Shown here piece by piece: positions 1-9,886 of a stretch of 64,000 nt of DNA. The stretch is from DATBSL01 sp964561785 (lineage in GTDB: Bacteria; Acidobacteriota; Vicinamibacteria; Fen-336), in contig CAZLRF010000002.1 of assembly GCA_964561785.1 (NCBI GenBank), forward strand, positions 62,001 to 126,000. Direction: 5' to 3'. The notes beneath the pieces were generated by a model, which was given only the letters and a program-made list of their open reading frames with translations, was not told where the DNA came from and searched no databases. Positions within the stretch are counted from its first letter, which is position 1, and every line of letters begins with the position of its first letter. A program made the position numbers and the translations under genes.

Positions 1-1
1 C

Positions 2-1000
2 TCCACCAGCTACCTCTACGGCGGCACCTACAACCAGTTCAAGGTGTCCTTGCCGCGGCTCGGGATCGGCGTGAAGTTCGTCGAGGGGGACGACCCGGCG
101 GGCTTCGCCCGGGCGATCGACGAGAACACCCGCGCCCTCTACGTCGAGACGATCGGCAACCCGCGCTTCAACGTCCCCGACTTCGAGGCGCTCGCGAAGG
201 TGGCCCACGACGCGGGGCTCCCCCTCGTCGTCGACAACACTTTCGGGGCGGCGGGCTACACGTGTCGGCCGATCGACCACGGGGCCGACGTCGTGGTCGC
301 CTCCGCCACCAAGTGGATCGGGGGCCACGGCACGTCGATCGGCGGCGTCATCGTCGACTCCGGCCGGTTCGACTGGGGCAACGGGAAGTTCCCGGTCTTC
401 ACCGAGCCCGCCCCCGGCTACCACGGCCTCAACTTCTGGGAGACGTTCGGGCCGAAGGGGCCGTTCGGGAACATCGCGTTCATCATCCGGGCCCGGGTCG
501 AGGGGCTGCGCGACTTCGGCCCCGCCCTCTCGCCGTTCAACTCGTTCCTGTTCCTCCAGGGCCTGGAGACCCTGTCGCTGCGCGTCGAGCGGCACAACCA
601 GAACGCGATCGAGCTCGCCCGCTGGCTCGAGGCCCACCAGGCGGTCGGCTGGGTGTCGCACCCCAGCCTGCCGTCCCACCCCTCGCACGCGCTCGCGAGG
701 AAGTACCTGCGCAACGGCTTCGGGTCGGTCCTCACCTTCGGCATCAAGGGGGGTCGCGAGGCGGGGCGGAAGTTCATCGACAGCGTGAAGCTGGCGAGCC
801 ACCTCGCCAACGTGGGCGACGCGAAGACGCTCGTCATCCATCCCAGCACGACCACCCACCAGCAGCTGACCGAGGCCGAGCAGCGGGCGAGCGGGGTGAG
901 CCCCGATCTCGTGCGCGTCTCGGTCGGGATCGAGCACATCGAGGACATCAAGGAGGACTTCGCCCAGGCGTTCGCCTCGGTCGCGGGGGCGGGGGCGTGA
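2..1000 (+). CDS. metY: O-acetylhomoserine aminocarboxypropyltransferase (MetY), 5' partial
   Basis: PLP enzyme of the Cys/Met metabolism family. It makes homocysteine (or cysteine/methionine) from O-acetylhomoserine and sulfide in the cytoplasm. The frame is open from base 2, so the N-terminus lies outside the window; 332 residues remain. Visible family features are the VDNTFG segment that precedes the active site, the PLP lysine in SATKWIGGHGTSIGG, and the MetY-type stretch around NFWETFGPKGPFGN, which cystathionine synthases lack. The C-terminal LVIHPSTTTHQQL segment is also typical. The stop overlaps the start of the aspartate kinase by 4 nt (GTGA), so the two are probably cotranscribed as an aspartate-to-methionine module. 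Assignment to MetY rather than another Cys/Met PLP enzyme is fairly secure. Confidence 0.93.
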   Translation, partial: STSYLYGGTYNQFKVSLPRLGIGVKFVEGDDPAGFARAIDENTRALYVETIGNPRFNVPDFEALAKVAHDAGLPLVVDNTFGAAGYTCRPIDHGADVVVASATKWIGGHGTSIGGVIVDSGRFDWGNGKFPVFTEPAPGYHGLNFWETFGPKGPFGNIAFIIRARVEGLRDFGPALSPFNSFLFLQGLETLSLRVERHNQNAIELARWLEAHQAVGWVSHPSLPSHPSHALARKYLRNGFGSVLTFGIKGGREAGRKFIDSVKLASHLANVGDAKTLVIHPSTTTHQQLTEAEQRASGVSPDLVRVSVGIEHIEDIKEDFAQAFASVAGAGA

Positions 1001-1923
1001 GACGGGTCCTGAAGTTCGGCGGCACCTCGGTCGGCTCCCCTCCGGCGCTGCGCGCGGCGCTCGCCCTCGCGGCGGCGGCCGCGCGCGAGCGGCCGGTCGT
1101 CGTGGTGGTGTCGGCCCTCGCGGGCGTGACCAACGCCCTCGAGGCCGCCCTCGCCGGGGCGGCGGCCGGCCGGCTCGACGTCGCCGGCTTCGCCGCCGCG
1201 CTGCGCGAGCGGCACCTCGCGCTGCTCGCCGCGGTGTCGTCCGGCCGTCCCGCCGCCCGGGCCGCGGCGGCGGTGCGGGGCCGGGCGAGGGAGCTCGAGG
1301 AGCGGCTCGGCGCCCTCGCCGGGAGACCCTCCCCGGCCGCGCGAGCGGGCGTCCTCGCCCTCGGCGAGAGGCTGTCCGCGCCCGTCGCCGCGGCCGGCCT
1401 GGCGTCGCTCGGCCTCGAGGCGACGGTCGTCGACGCCGCCTCGATCATCCGCACCGATCGCTCGTTCGACGAGGCCCGGGTCGACCAGCCGGCCACGCGT
1501 CGCCTCGCGCGCGCCGCGCTCGGCGCCCTGCCCGGCCACGCCGTGCCGGTCGTCACGGGCTTCCTCGGCGCGACCGAGCGGGGCGAGACGACGCTCCTCG
1601 GCCGCGGCGGATCGGACCTCACCGCGTCGCTCCTCGGCTGGGCCCTCGACGCCGACCGCGTCGAGATCTGGTCGGACGTGGACGGCGTCCTCGACGCCGA
1701 CCCGCGACGCTCGCCCGATGCGCGCACGATCCCCCGCCTCGGCTACGCGGAGGCGGCGGCGCTCGCCCGGGCGGGGGCGAAGGTGCTCCACCCGCGCACG
1801 CTCGACGCCCTCGCCGACACGGGCATCCCGGTGTACGTCGGAAACACGCTGCGCCCGGACGGAGGGGGAACCTGGATCGGCCCCGCGCCGGCCGCGGCGC
1901 GGGAGGAGGGCACCGCGGCCTGA
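997..1923 (+). CDS. Aspartate kinase catalytic domain without ACT domains
   Basis: Amino-acid-kinase-fold protein of 308 aa. It would phosphorylate aspartate, the first step towards Lys, Thr and Met. The N-terminal KFGGTSVGSP motif, the ERGETTLLGRGGSDLT substrate/ATP segment and the SDVDGVLDADPR segment are all aspartokinase signatures. The chain ends soon after the KVLHPRTLDAL segment, where typical enzymes of 400 or more residues continue into two ACT domains, so the usual allosteric Lys/Thr site is absent. Start GTG 997 overlaps the metY stop by 4 nt (GTGA). Coupling to metY suggests a methionine-dedicated isozyme, which is inference. Confidence 0.88.
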   Translation: MRRVLKFGGTSVGSPPALRAALALAAAAARERPVVVVVSALAGVTNALEAALAGAAAGRLDVAGFAAALRERHLALLAAVSSGRPAARAAAAVRGRARELEERLGALAGRPSPAARAGVLALGERLSAPVAAAGLASLGLEATVVDAASIIRTDRSFDEARVDQPATRRLARAALGALPGHAVPVVTGFLGATERGETTLLGRGGSDLTASLLGWALDADRVEIWSDVDGVLDADPRRSPDARTIPRLGYAEAAALARAGAKVLHPRTLDALADTGIPVYVGNTLRPDGGGTWIGPAPAAAREEGTAA

Positions 1924-2005
1924 GGCCGTCCCGGGGAACCCGTCGGCGAAGCGCTCGCGCGGGGTTGCGAAAGCGACGGACGCGCACCATCCTGTGAAGA
2001 GGGCC

Positions 2006-4384
2006 ATGCGCCGCGCCACGACCGCCCTCCTGGGCCCGACCAACACCGGCAAGACCCACCTCGCCCTCGAGCGGATGCTGACGCACCGCTCGGGCCTGAT
2101 CGGCTTCCCGCTGCGCCTGCTCGCCCGCGAGAACTACGACCGCGTGGCCGCGCTGCGGGGCGAGGAGGCGGTCGCGCTCGTCACCGGCGAGGAGCGGATC
2201 GTCCCCGAGCGGCCCGCCTACTGGATGTGCACGGTCGAGGCGATGCCCCTCGACCGCAAGGTCGACTTCCTCGCGGTGGACGAGGTGCAGCTCGCCGCCG
2301 ACCGCGAGCGGGGCCACGTCTTCACCGACCGGATCCTGAACGCGCGGGGGCGGCTCGAGACCTGGCTCATCGGCGCGGACACCGTCCGCCCGCTGCTGCG
2401 CAAGCTCCTCCCCGACGCCGCGTTCGAGACGCGCCCCCGCCTGTCCACGCTGCGCTACTCGGAGCCGAAGCGGCTCGACAAGCTGCCTCGCCGCTCGGCG
2501 GTCGTCGCGTTCTCCGTGCGCGAGCTGTACGCGGTGGCCGCGCGCCTGCGGCGCGAGCGGGGCGGGGCCGCCCTCGTCTTCGGGGCGCTGTCCCCCCGCA
2601 CCCGCAACGCCCAGGTCGGGCTCTACCAGGCGGGCGAGGTCGACCACCTGGTGGCGACCGACGCGATCGGCATGGGGCTCAACCTCGACATCGACCACGT
2701 GGTCTTCACCGGCCTCACGAAGTTCGACGGGGTGGGCCCGCGCCCCCTGACCCCGGCGGAGGTGGGCCAGATCGCGGGCCGGGCGGGGCGCCACGTCCAC
2801 GACGGCCACTTCTCGTCGACCGTCGACCTCGGCCCGCTCGACCGCGGCCTCGTCGAGGCGGTGGAGCGGCACCGCTTCGCGCCGCTCGCCCACCTCTACT
2901 GGCGCACCGACGAGCTCGACTTCTTCTCGCCGCTCGCCCTCCTCGGCAGCCTCGACCGCCCGCCCCCGCAGCCGTTCCTCGTGCGCATGCGCCGCGCGGA
3001 GGACCAGCAGGCTCTCGCCGCCCTCGCTCGCGACGCCGAGGTCATGGCTCTCGCCCGCGAGCCGGCTTCGGTGCGACTCCTGTGGGAGGTGTGCCAGGTC
3101 CCGGACTTCCAGGGCGTCCTCACCGAGGGCCACACGCGGCTGCTGGCGCGCGTCTTCCTCTTCCTGCGCGGACCCTCGGGCCGGATCGGCGAGGACTTCC
3201 TCGCCGCGCGGGTCGGCGAGCTCGACCGGACCGAGGGCGACGTGGAGACGCTCCTCGGGCGCATCGCCGGCATCCGGACGTGGACGTACATCTCGAACCG
3301 GGCGTCGTGGGTCCCCGACCCGCGCTTCTGGCAGGAGCGCACGCGGGCGGTCGAGGACCGCCTCTCCGACGCCCTGCACGAGAGGCTCACCGAGCAGTTC
3401 GTCGACCGCCACGGCACGGTGATCGCGCGGCACGACCCGTCCGACCTCGTCACGACCGTCGGCGGGGACGGCGAGGTGCTCGTCCAGGGGCTGCGGGCCG
3501 GAGTGCTCGAAGCCTTCCGTTTCCGCCCCGACCGAGGGACGCGGGAGGGCTCGCGGGGGCTCCTCGCCACGGCCAACCGCGCGCTGCGCCAGCTCGTCCG
3601 CGAGCGGGTGACGGCGCTCGAGGGCGAGGGGAGCGACGCCTTCGTCCTCGGCCCCGGCGCCGAGGTCCTCTGGCGGGGAGCGGCCGTGGCCCGCCTCGCC
3701 TCCGGCGACGGCGCCCTCGCGCCGCTCGTGGAGGTCCTGCCCTCCGAGCTCCTCGACCCGCCCCTGCGCGAGCGCGTGCGCCGGCGGCTCGCCGCCTGGC
3801 TCGACGCCCACCTGCGCGAGCGCCTCCTCCCGCTCTTCGCGCTGCGCGACGCCGCCCCGCCCGGCGTCGTCCGCGGGCTGGCCTTCGCGCTGGCCGAAGG
3901 CCTCGGCGCGGTGGCGCGCCGCGCGGTCGCGCCGCAGGTGTCGGCCCTCTCCGCCGAGGACCGGCGCACCTTGTCGCGCCTCGGCGTCGTCGTCGGCCGA
4001 CTCGCCCTCTTCGTGCCGGCGCTGCAGCGCCCGGAGGCGGCGCGGCTGCGGGCGCGGCTGTTCGCCGTCCGCCACGGCCGTCCGGCCGAGGCGGGGCCCG
4101 ATGGCGTGCCCTCGGTCCCGATCGAGCCGAGCTGGCCGGCCGCCTTCTACCTCGCCTGCGGCTACCTGCCCGCCGGCCCGCGCGCCGTGCGCCTCGACCG
4201 CCTCGAGCGGGCCGCGGCCCTCCTGTCCCGGCTCGCGCGCGCCGGCCCCTTCGCCCCGCCCCGCGATCTCCCGTCCATCCTCGGCTGCGGCGCCGACGAG
4301 CTCCCGGCCGTCCTCGCGGCCCTGGGCTACGTCCGGCAGGACGGCCTCTTCTCCCGCCGCCCTCGCAAAGGGGTCAGATCTTGA
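2006..4384 (+). CDS. Suv3-like superfamily 2 (DExH/D) helicase
   Basis: 792-aa helicase resembling mitochondrial SUV3 and its bacterial homologues. These act as NTP-dependent RNA/DNA unwinding motors. Walker A is GPTNTGKT near the N-terminus. The motif II box is VDEVQ (Suv3-type, not DEAD). A helicase-C segment follows with ATDAIGMGLNLDI, and motif VI is QIAGRAGR. The long C-terminal half (from about residue 330) carries the Suv3-type helical region and Arg/Leu-rich stretches. ATG 2006 is chosen because the conserved GPTNTGKT follows directly; GTG 1994 (four codons upstream) is an alternative, and neither has a well-spaced RBS. The last codons (KGVRS-stop) lie inside the dispersed repeat at 4370, so the repeat has replaced or defined the native C-terminus. 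Confidence 0.85.
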   Translation: MRRATTALLGPTNTGKTHLALERMLTHRSGLIGFPLRLLARENYDRVAALRGEEAVALVTGEERIVPERPAYWMCTVEAMPLDRKVDFLAVDEVQLAADRERGHVFTDRILNARGRLETWLIGADTVRPLLRKLLPDAAFETRPRLSTLRYSEPKRLDKLPRRSAVVAFSVRELYAVAARLRRERGGAALVFGALSPRTRNAQVGLYQAGEVDHLVATDAIGMGLNLDIDHVVFTGLTKFDGVGPRPLTPAEVGQIAGRAGRHVHDGHFSSTVDLGPLDRGLVEAVERHRFAPLAHLYWRTDELDFFSPLALLGSLDRPPPQPFLVRMRRAEDQQALAALARDAEVMALAREPASVRLLWEVCQVPDFQGVLTEGHTRLLARVFLFLRGPSGRIGEDFLAARVGELDRTEGDVETLLGRIAGIRTWTYISNRASWVPDPRFWQERTRAVEDRLSDALHERLTEQFVDRHGTVIARHDPSDLVTTVGGDGEVLVQGLRAGVLEAFRFRPDRGTREGSRGLLATANRALRQLVRERVTALEGEGSDAFVLGPGAEVLWRGAAVARLASGDGALAPLVEVLPSELLDPPLRERVRRRLAAWLDAHLRERLLPLFALRDAAPPGVVRGLAFALAEGLGAVARRAVAPQVSALSAEDRRTLSRLGVVVGRLALFVPALQRPEAARLRARLFAVRHGRPAEAGPDGVPSVPIEPSWPAAFYLACGYLPAGPRAVRLDRLERAAALLSRLARAGPFAPPRDLPSILGCGADELPAVLAALGYVRQDGLFSRRPRKGVRS

Positions 4385-4441
4385 ATCTGCTCATCCGGGG
4401 TCCGGATCGCCCCGGAACGCCTCATTTCAAGATCTGACCCC
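4370..4441. repeat. 72-bp internally deleted (MITE-like) copy of the RAYT element
   Basis: Perfect 16-bp terminal inverted repeats, GGGGTCAGATCTTGAA (4370-4385) and TTCAAGATCTGACCCC (4426-4441). The first 29 nt are identical to the left end of the transposase element at 6042-6070. The last 26 nt match its right end (6990-7015) with a single mismatch. It is therefore the transposase element with its interior removed. The left arm supplies the TGA stop of the helicase. It sits 31 nt before the start of the secretion ATPase gene. Confidence 0.9.
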
Positions 4442-4472
4442 GCGTGGCGACCGAGTGCTACGATCGCTGGCG

Positions 4473-6023
<1,551 letters not shown>

Positions 6024-6041
6024 CGGACGTGAAGGTGTGAA

Positions 6042-7015
6042 GGGGTCAGATCTTGAATCTGCTCATCCGGCGGGCGCCCGCCCCGCGCCGGCGGCGACGA
6101 TCCGGCTGACGGTGGAGTAGTGGAGGCCGAGGTGGCGGCTGATCTCGGCCGCGGTGTAGCGACCTGACCGGACGAGCGCCCGGATCCTGTCGTTCCGCGC
6201 GGGACGGGCTTCCCGGGCTCCTGGCGGGAAGTGAGCCTCCAGCGGCTCGCGATGGGCGAGACGCTCCTTCCTCGCGAACTCGACCTCACCGGAGGCTTCG
6301 TCGAGACGCCCGCCGAGGCGCTCGACGAAGGCGTCGGGTCCCAGGACGCCCCCCCGGAGCCGTCTCCAGGGCCCCTCCTGGCCCACCCCCTCGTGCACGA
6401 ACTCGAGGTAGCGAGCTCGGGTTCCGAAGCGCGCCAGCAGCGCCCCGGAGTCGAGCCAGGAGGGAGCAGGAGCGAGACCCAGAGTGGCGCGCAGGCTCGA
6501 CCAGCGGTAGTCCTCGGGCGCGGTGACCATGCCACCCCGGACGGGGTTGAGGACGACGTATCGCGCCAGCTCGAGCAGGTGCGAGTCGCGCTCGACGAGG
6601 ACGGCGTGATAGCGACCTTGCAGGAGGTGGCCCACCCGCTCGTGTCGGCGGTTGAAGTGCTGGGAGTAGGCGCTGTTGAGACGCCTCATCCCGCGGGACA
6701 GGTTGGCCTCCGGTGTCTCGAGGAGCAGGTGGAAGTGGTTGGTCATCAAGCAGTAGGCGTGACAGATCCAGCGCTGCTCTCGCACCACCCCTCCCAGGCG
6801 CCACAGGAACGCCTCGCGGTCGACGTCGTCCAGGAAGATTGCCCCGCGGGCGTTGCCCCGCGAGGTGACGTGGTAGAGGGCGCCGGGGAACTCGATGCGA
6901 AGCGGGCGAGCCATGGGCCGGATGGTAGGGCGGACGCCGGACAGGTCAGGACCGGTCGCAACAGGACTTCGATGGCTGCCGGTCGGAGAAACGCCTCAAT
7001 TCAAGATCTGACCCC
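6042..7015 (-). mobile_element. REP-associated tyrosine transposase (RAYT) element with 16-bp inverted ends
   Basis: 974-bp unit bounded by GGGGTCAGATCTTGAA (6042-6057) and its perfect inverse complement (7000-7015). It carries one gene, a Y1/HUH transposase on the minus strand. The transposase stop codon lies inside the conserved left end. The same ends recur at 4370-4441 and 12039-12131, plus two solo ends, so this is the likely autonomous member of the family. Right-end flank CCCCTTTACA is shared with the solo end at 8598, so the true repeat unit may extend a few bases beyond the inverted core. Target-site duplications were not evident, as expected for this class. Confidence 0.85.
6063..6914 (-). 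CDS. REP-associated tyrosine transposase, IS200-like Y1_Tnp family
   Basis: 283-aa single-strand-DNA HUH transposase. The HUH pair is His60-Phe-His62 in TNHFHLLLE. The likely catalytic tyrosine is Tyr119 in ARYVVLNPVR, a hallmark segment of this family. An Arg/Tyr-rich LLQGRYHAVLV segment lies between them. The C-terminal region (about 235-275) has a helix-turn-helix look (YTAAEISRHLGLHYSTVSRI), a common extension in longer members. ATG 6914 gives the typical MARPLRIEFPGALYHVTSRG start. The gene looks intact, with both catalytic motifs and no frameshift. It probably cleaves or joins the flanking repeats; activity is inferred from the family only. Confidence 0.93.
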   Translation of the reverse strand: MARPLRIEFPGALYHVTSRGNARGAIFLDDVDREAFLWRLGGVVREQRWICHAYCLMTNHFHLLLETPEANLSRGMRRLNSAYSQHFNRRHERVGHLLQGRYHAVLVERDSHLLELARYVVLNPVRGGMVTAPEDYRWSSLRATLGLAPAPSWLDSGALLARFGTRARYLEFVHEGVGQEGPWRRLRGGVLGPDAFVERLGGRLDEASGEVEFARKERLAHREPLEAHFPPGAREARPARNDRIRALVRSGRYTAAEISRHLGLHYSTVSRIVAAGAGRAPAG

Positions 7016-7017
7016 TT

Positions 7018-7023
7018 TACAAT
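7018..7023 (+). promoter_or_regulatory. -10-like TACAAT at the RAYT element border
   Basis: TACAAT begins 3 nt after the inverted core of the right end and uses the shared TTTACA flank. It lies only 8 nt before the ATG of the serine hydrolase, so transcription from it would be nearly leaderless. No convincing -35 was seen. Confidence 0.4.
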
Positions 7024-7031
7024 GCGGGGCC

Positions 7032-8558
7032 ATGAGAACGATGGCCCTCTTCGTGCTCCTCGCCTCGGCGGCCGCCGCCGAGCCCCCCGCACTCCCCCGC
7101 AGCGCCCCGGAGGCCCAGGGCCTCCCCTCCCAGGCCGTCCTCGCCTTCGTGGACGCCGCCGAGCAGAAGGTCGACGCGCTGCACAGCCTCATGGTGCTGC
7201 GGCACGGACACGTGGTGGCCGAGGGCTGGTGGGAACCCTACCGGCGCGAGGATCCTCACGTGCTGTTCTCGCTCAGCAAGAGCTTCGCCTCCACCGGGAT
7301 CGGCCTCGCGATCGCCGAGGGCCGGCTGAGCCTCGACGACACGGTGCTCTCGTTCTTCCCCGACGAGGCGCCCGCCGAGCCGAGCGAGACCCTGCGGGCG
7401 ATGCGGGTCCGCGACCTTCTGGCCATGAGCACCGGCCACCACGCCGACGCGATCGAGCCGTTCCCGTACACCGACCCGGACGTCTCGCCGACGCGGCACT
7501 TCCTGTCCCTTCCCGTCGCCCACAAGCCGGGCACCCACTTCGTCTACAACACGCCGGCGAGCTTCATGCTGTCCGCCATCGTCCAGAAGGCGACGGGCAC
7601 GCCGCTCGTCGAGTACCTCGGCCCCCGCCTGTTCGAGCCGCTCGGCATCCGCAGCCCGAGGTGGGAGGCCACGCCGAAGGGCGTCTCCCTCGGCGGCTTC
7701 GGGCTGTCGGCCACGACCGAAGACATCGCCCGCTTCGGGCAGCTCTACCTCGGCAAGGGCGAGTGGAACGGCCGGCGCCTGCTCCCGGCCGAGTGGGTGG
7801 AGGCCGCGACCTCGCGGCAGGTCTCGAACGGCAGCAACCCGAAGAGCGACTGGGAGCAGGGCTACGGCTACCAGTTCTGGCGCTGCCGCCACGGCGCCTA
7901 CCGCGGCGACGGCGCGTTCGGCCAGTACTGCATCGTGCTGCCCGACCAGGACGCGGTCATCGCCATCACCGGCGGCGTGCGGGACATGCAGGTTGTCCTC
8001 GACCTCGTCTGGGAGCACCTCCTGCCGGCGATGGCGGCATCCCCGCTCCCGGACGACGCCGCGGCCCGGGACCGGCTCGCCCAGCGGATGGACGCGCTCG
8101 TGCTGCCGACCGTGGCCGGGCGGCCGGGCTCGCCGAACGCCCGCCGCGTGGCCGGACGCGCCTTCGCGTTTCCGAAGAACGACGACGGCCTCGAGGCCGT
8201 GGCCGTCCACCTCGGGCCCGAGCCGCGCCTCGTCGTCACCTCGGAGGGCCGCGACTACCCGCTGCCGTTCGGGCTCGGGACGTGGCGGCGCGGGGGCCGG
8301 CTGCCGATGGGACGCACGCGCGCGATGGGCGACGGCACCTACGCCGTCGCGGCGACCGCCGCGTGGACCGACCCCGATACGCTGTCGGTGAAGGCCTGCT
8401 TCCACGAGACGCCCTTCTGCGCGACGCTCGGCCTGCGCTTCGCGGGCGACGCCCTCGTCCTCGACCGGGAGATGAACGTCGGCTTCGGCCCGACGAGGCG
8501 GCCGACGCTGGTCGGCGTGATGCGCAGGACGGCCGTCGCCGCAGGAACGGGGGGCTGA
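7032..8558 (+). CDS. Secreted serine hydrolase, beta-lactamase/DD-peptidase (class C-like) family
   Basis: 508-aa penicillin-binding-fold hydrolase of the class C beta-lactamase/esterase superfamily. A short N-terminal signal peptide (MRTMALFVLLASAAAAEP) predicts export. The nucleophile motif SxxK is present as SLSK in LFSLSKSFAST. The second motif YxN-like is VYNTPASFM. A typical GGFGLSATTEDIARFGQL segment follows. The C-terminal third (about 360-508) is an extra beta-rich domain often seen in secreted members. The substrate cannot be assigned. ATG 7032 follows the right end of the RAYT element by 17 nt, so insertion of that element may have reset its promoter. Confidence 0.85.
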   Translation: MRTMALFVLLASAAAAEPPALPRSAPEAQGLPSQAVLAFVDAAEQKVDALHSLMVLRHGHVVAEGWWEPYRREDPHVLFSLSKSFASTGIGLAIAEGRLSLDDTVLSFFPDEAPAEPSETLRAMRVRDLLAMSTGHHADAIEPFPYTDPDVSPTRHFLSLPVAHKPGTHFVYNTPASFMLSAIVQKATGTPLVEYLGPRLFEPLGIRSPRWEATPKGVSLGGFGLSATTEDIARFGQLYLGKGEWNGRRLLPAEWVEAATSRQVSNGSNPKSDWEQGYGYQFWRCRHGAYRGDGAFGQYCIVLPDQDAVIAITGGVRDMQVVLDLVWEHLLPAMAASPLPDDAAARDRLAQRMDALVLPTVAGRPGSPNARRVAGRAFAFPKNDDGLEAVAVHLGPEPRLVVTSEGRDYPLPFGLGTWRRGGRLPMGRTRAMGDGTYAVAATAAWTDPDTLSVKACFHETPFCATLGLRFAGDALVLDREMNVGFGPTRRPTLVGVMRRTAVAAGTGG

Positions 8559-8559
8559 C

Positions 8560-8598
8560 GGGGTCCGCCGCCGAAGGCAAGATTCAAGATCCGACCCC
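8560..8598. repeat. Solo/degenerate end of the RAYT repeat family
   Basis: TTCAAGATCCGACCCC (8583-8598) differs from the canonical end by one base (C for T). It is preceded by a GGGGTC remnant (8560-8565), so a collapsed element is likely. CAAGATTCAAGATC (8578-8591) is also present at the solo site near 40898, marking a sub-type. The adjacent TTTA supplies the TAA stop of the MFS gene on the other strand. Confidence 0.75.
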
Positions 8599-8599
8599 T

Positions 8600-9886
8600 T
8601 TACATCTCGCGGAGGCGGCCGAGGTCGCGGACGAGGAAAACGACGAGGGCCTGCGCGGCGACGTAGGCGACGGCGCAGCCGACGAAGATCGGCGTCCAGA
8701 GCGAGGCGCCGGCCAGGCGGCCCACGGCCTGCTGGACGGCGATGCCGGCGGCGGCGCCGAGGCCGCCGCCGAGGCCGGAGACGGTGCCGACCGCTCGCGC
8801 CGGGAAGACCTCGGCGGGCAGGATGATGGCCCCCCACGCCGCGTGCCCGAAAAAGACGACGCTCAGGCAGAGGAGGGCGACGGCGGGGCTGTCCGCACGC
8901 GCGAGGGCGAGGAGCGCGAGGACGTTCGAGGCGACGACGGCGAGCATGAAGGCCTTGCGCGCGCGATCGAGGGGGACCCCGCGGGCGATGAGCGCGCGGG
9001 GCACCGCCCCCGAGGCGAGCATGCCGAGGGCGTAGACGGCGAACGGCACCCAGCCCACCGCCCCGAGCTCGGCGAGCGAGAAGCCGCGCTGCTGCTGCAG
9101 GTACAGCGGCACCCAGAAGGTCAGGAAGTACGTGATGGGGTCGGTGAAGACGCGAGCGGCCACGCAGCCCCAGGTCTCCTTCATCCGCACGAGCGCGCCG
9201 AGGCGCGGTGGCTCGGCGGCCGTCTCGACCCGCCCCTCCTCGATGAGCTGCCGCTCGTCTGCCCCGAGGCGCGGGTGGTCCTTCGGCAGCCGGTAGACGA
9301 GGGCCCATGCCGCGACCCACAGGAAGCCCGACGCGCCGACGATCGCGAACGCCCAGCGCCAGCCGGCGAGGAGCGCGACGGCGGAGACGACGGGCACGGC
9401 GAGCGTCGACCCGATCGCGGTGCCGGCGTTGAAGATGCCGATCGCGAGGGCCCGCTCGCGCACCGGGAACCACTCGGCGGCGGCGCGCACGCCGGCCGGG
9501 AAGTTCACGGGCTGGGTCGCCCCGAGCAGCAGCCGCGCTGCCTGGAAGCCGCGGACGGAGCTCGCGAGGCCGTGGAGGATCGTGGCGAGCGACCACAGCG
9601 AGGCGAAGACGAGGAAGCTGCGGCGCGTCCCGATGCGGTCCACGACGAGGCCGCCGACGAGGTACATCACCGTGTAGCTCAGCAGGAAGGCCGACGTGAC
9701 GTCCGCGTAGTCCGCGGCGCTCATCGACAGGTCCTGCCGGATCGTCTCCGCGAGGACCGACAGGGCCTGGCGGTCCACGTAGTTGCTGACCGAGGCGAGG
9801 CAGAGCAGCCCGGCGATCACGAAGCGCAGGCGGGGCCAGGGCCGGACCGTGTCGCCCCTCGGGGGAGCCGTCGCGGGGCCGCTCAC
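8600..9886 (-). CDS. MFS transporter, anion:cation symporter (hexuronate-transporter-like) family
   Basis: 428-aa inner-membrane major facilitator with about 12 hydrophobic segments. The N-terminal helix 1 segment SVSNYVDRQALSVLAETI and the loop VVDRIGTRRSF are ACS-family features (transporters of sugar acids and organic anions). The INFPAG-like motif occurs as VNFPAGVRAA. Start GTG 9886 overlaps the stop of the UroD-like gene by 4 nt (GTGA), so the two are translationally coupled. The pair may take up and process a sugar acid or related carboxylate; the substrate is not deducible. The stop codon lies in repeat-flank sequence. Confidence 0.88.
   Translation of the reverse strand: MSGPATAPPRGDTVRPWPRLRFVIAGLLCLASVSNYVDRQALSVLAETIRQDLSMSAADYADVTSAFLLSYTVMYLVGGLVVDRIGTRRSFLVFASLWSLATILHGLASSVRGFQAARLLLGATQPVNFPAGVRAAAEWFPVRERALAIGIFNAGTAIGSTLAVPVVSAVALLAGWRWAFAIVGASGFLWVAAWALVYRLPKDHPRLGADERQLIEEGRVETAAEPPRLGALVRMKETWGCVAARVFTDPITYFLTFWVPLYLQQQRGFSLAELGAVGWVPFAVYALGMLASGAVPRALIARGVPLDRARKAFMLAVVASNVLALLALARADSPAVALLCLSVVFFGHAAWGAIILPAEVFPARAVGTVSGLGGGLGAAAGIAVQQAVGRLAGASLWTPIFVGCAVAYVAAQALVVFLVRDLGRLREM

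Noticed and set aside
1619..4075. 818-codon minus-strand frame opposite the helicase
   Set aside because: Composition is Arg/Glu/Gly-rich with no domain; the plus-strand Suv3-like helicase explains the region.
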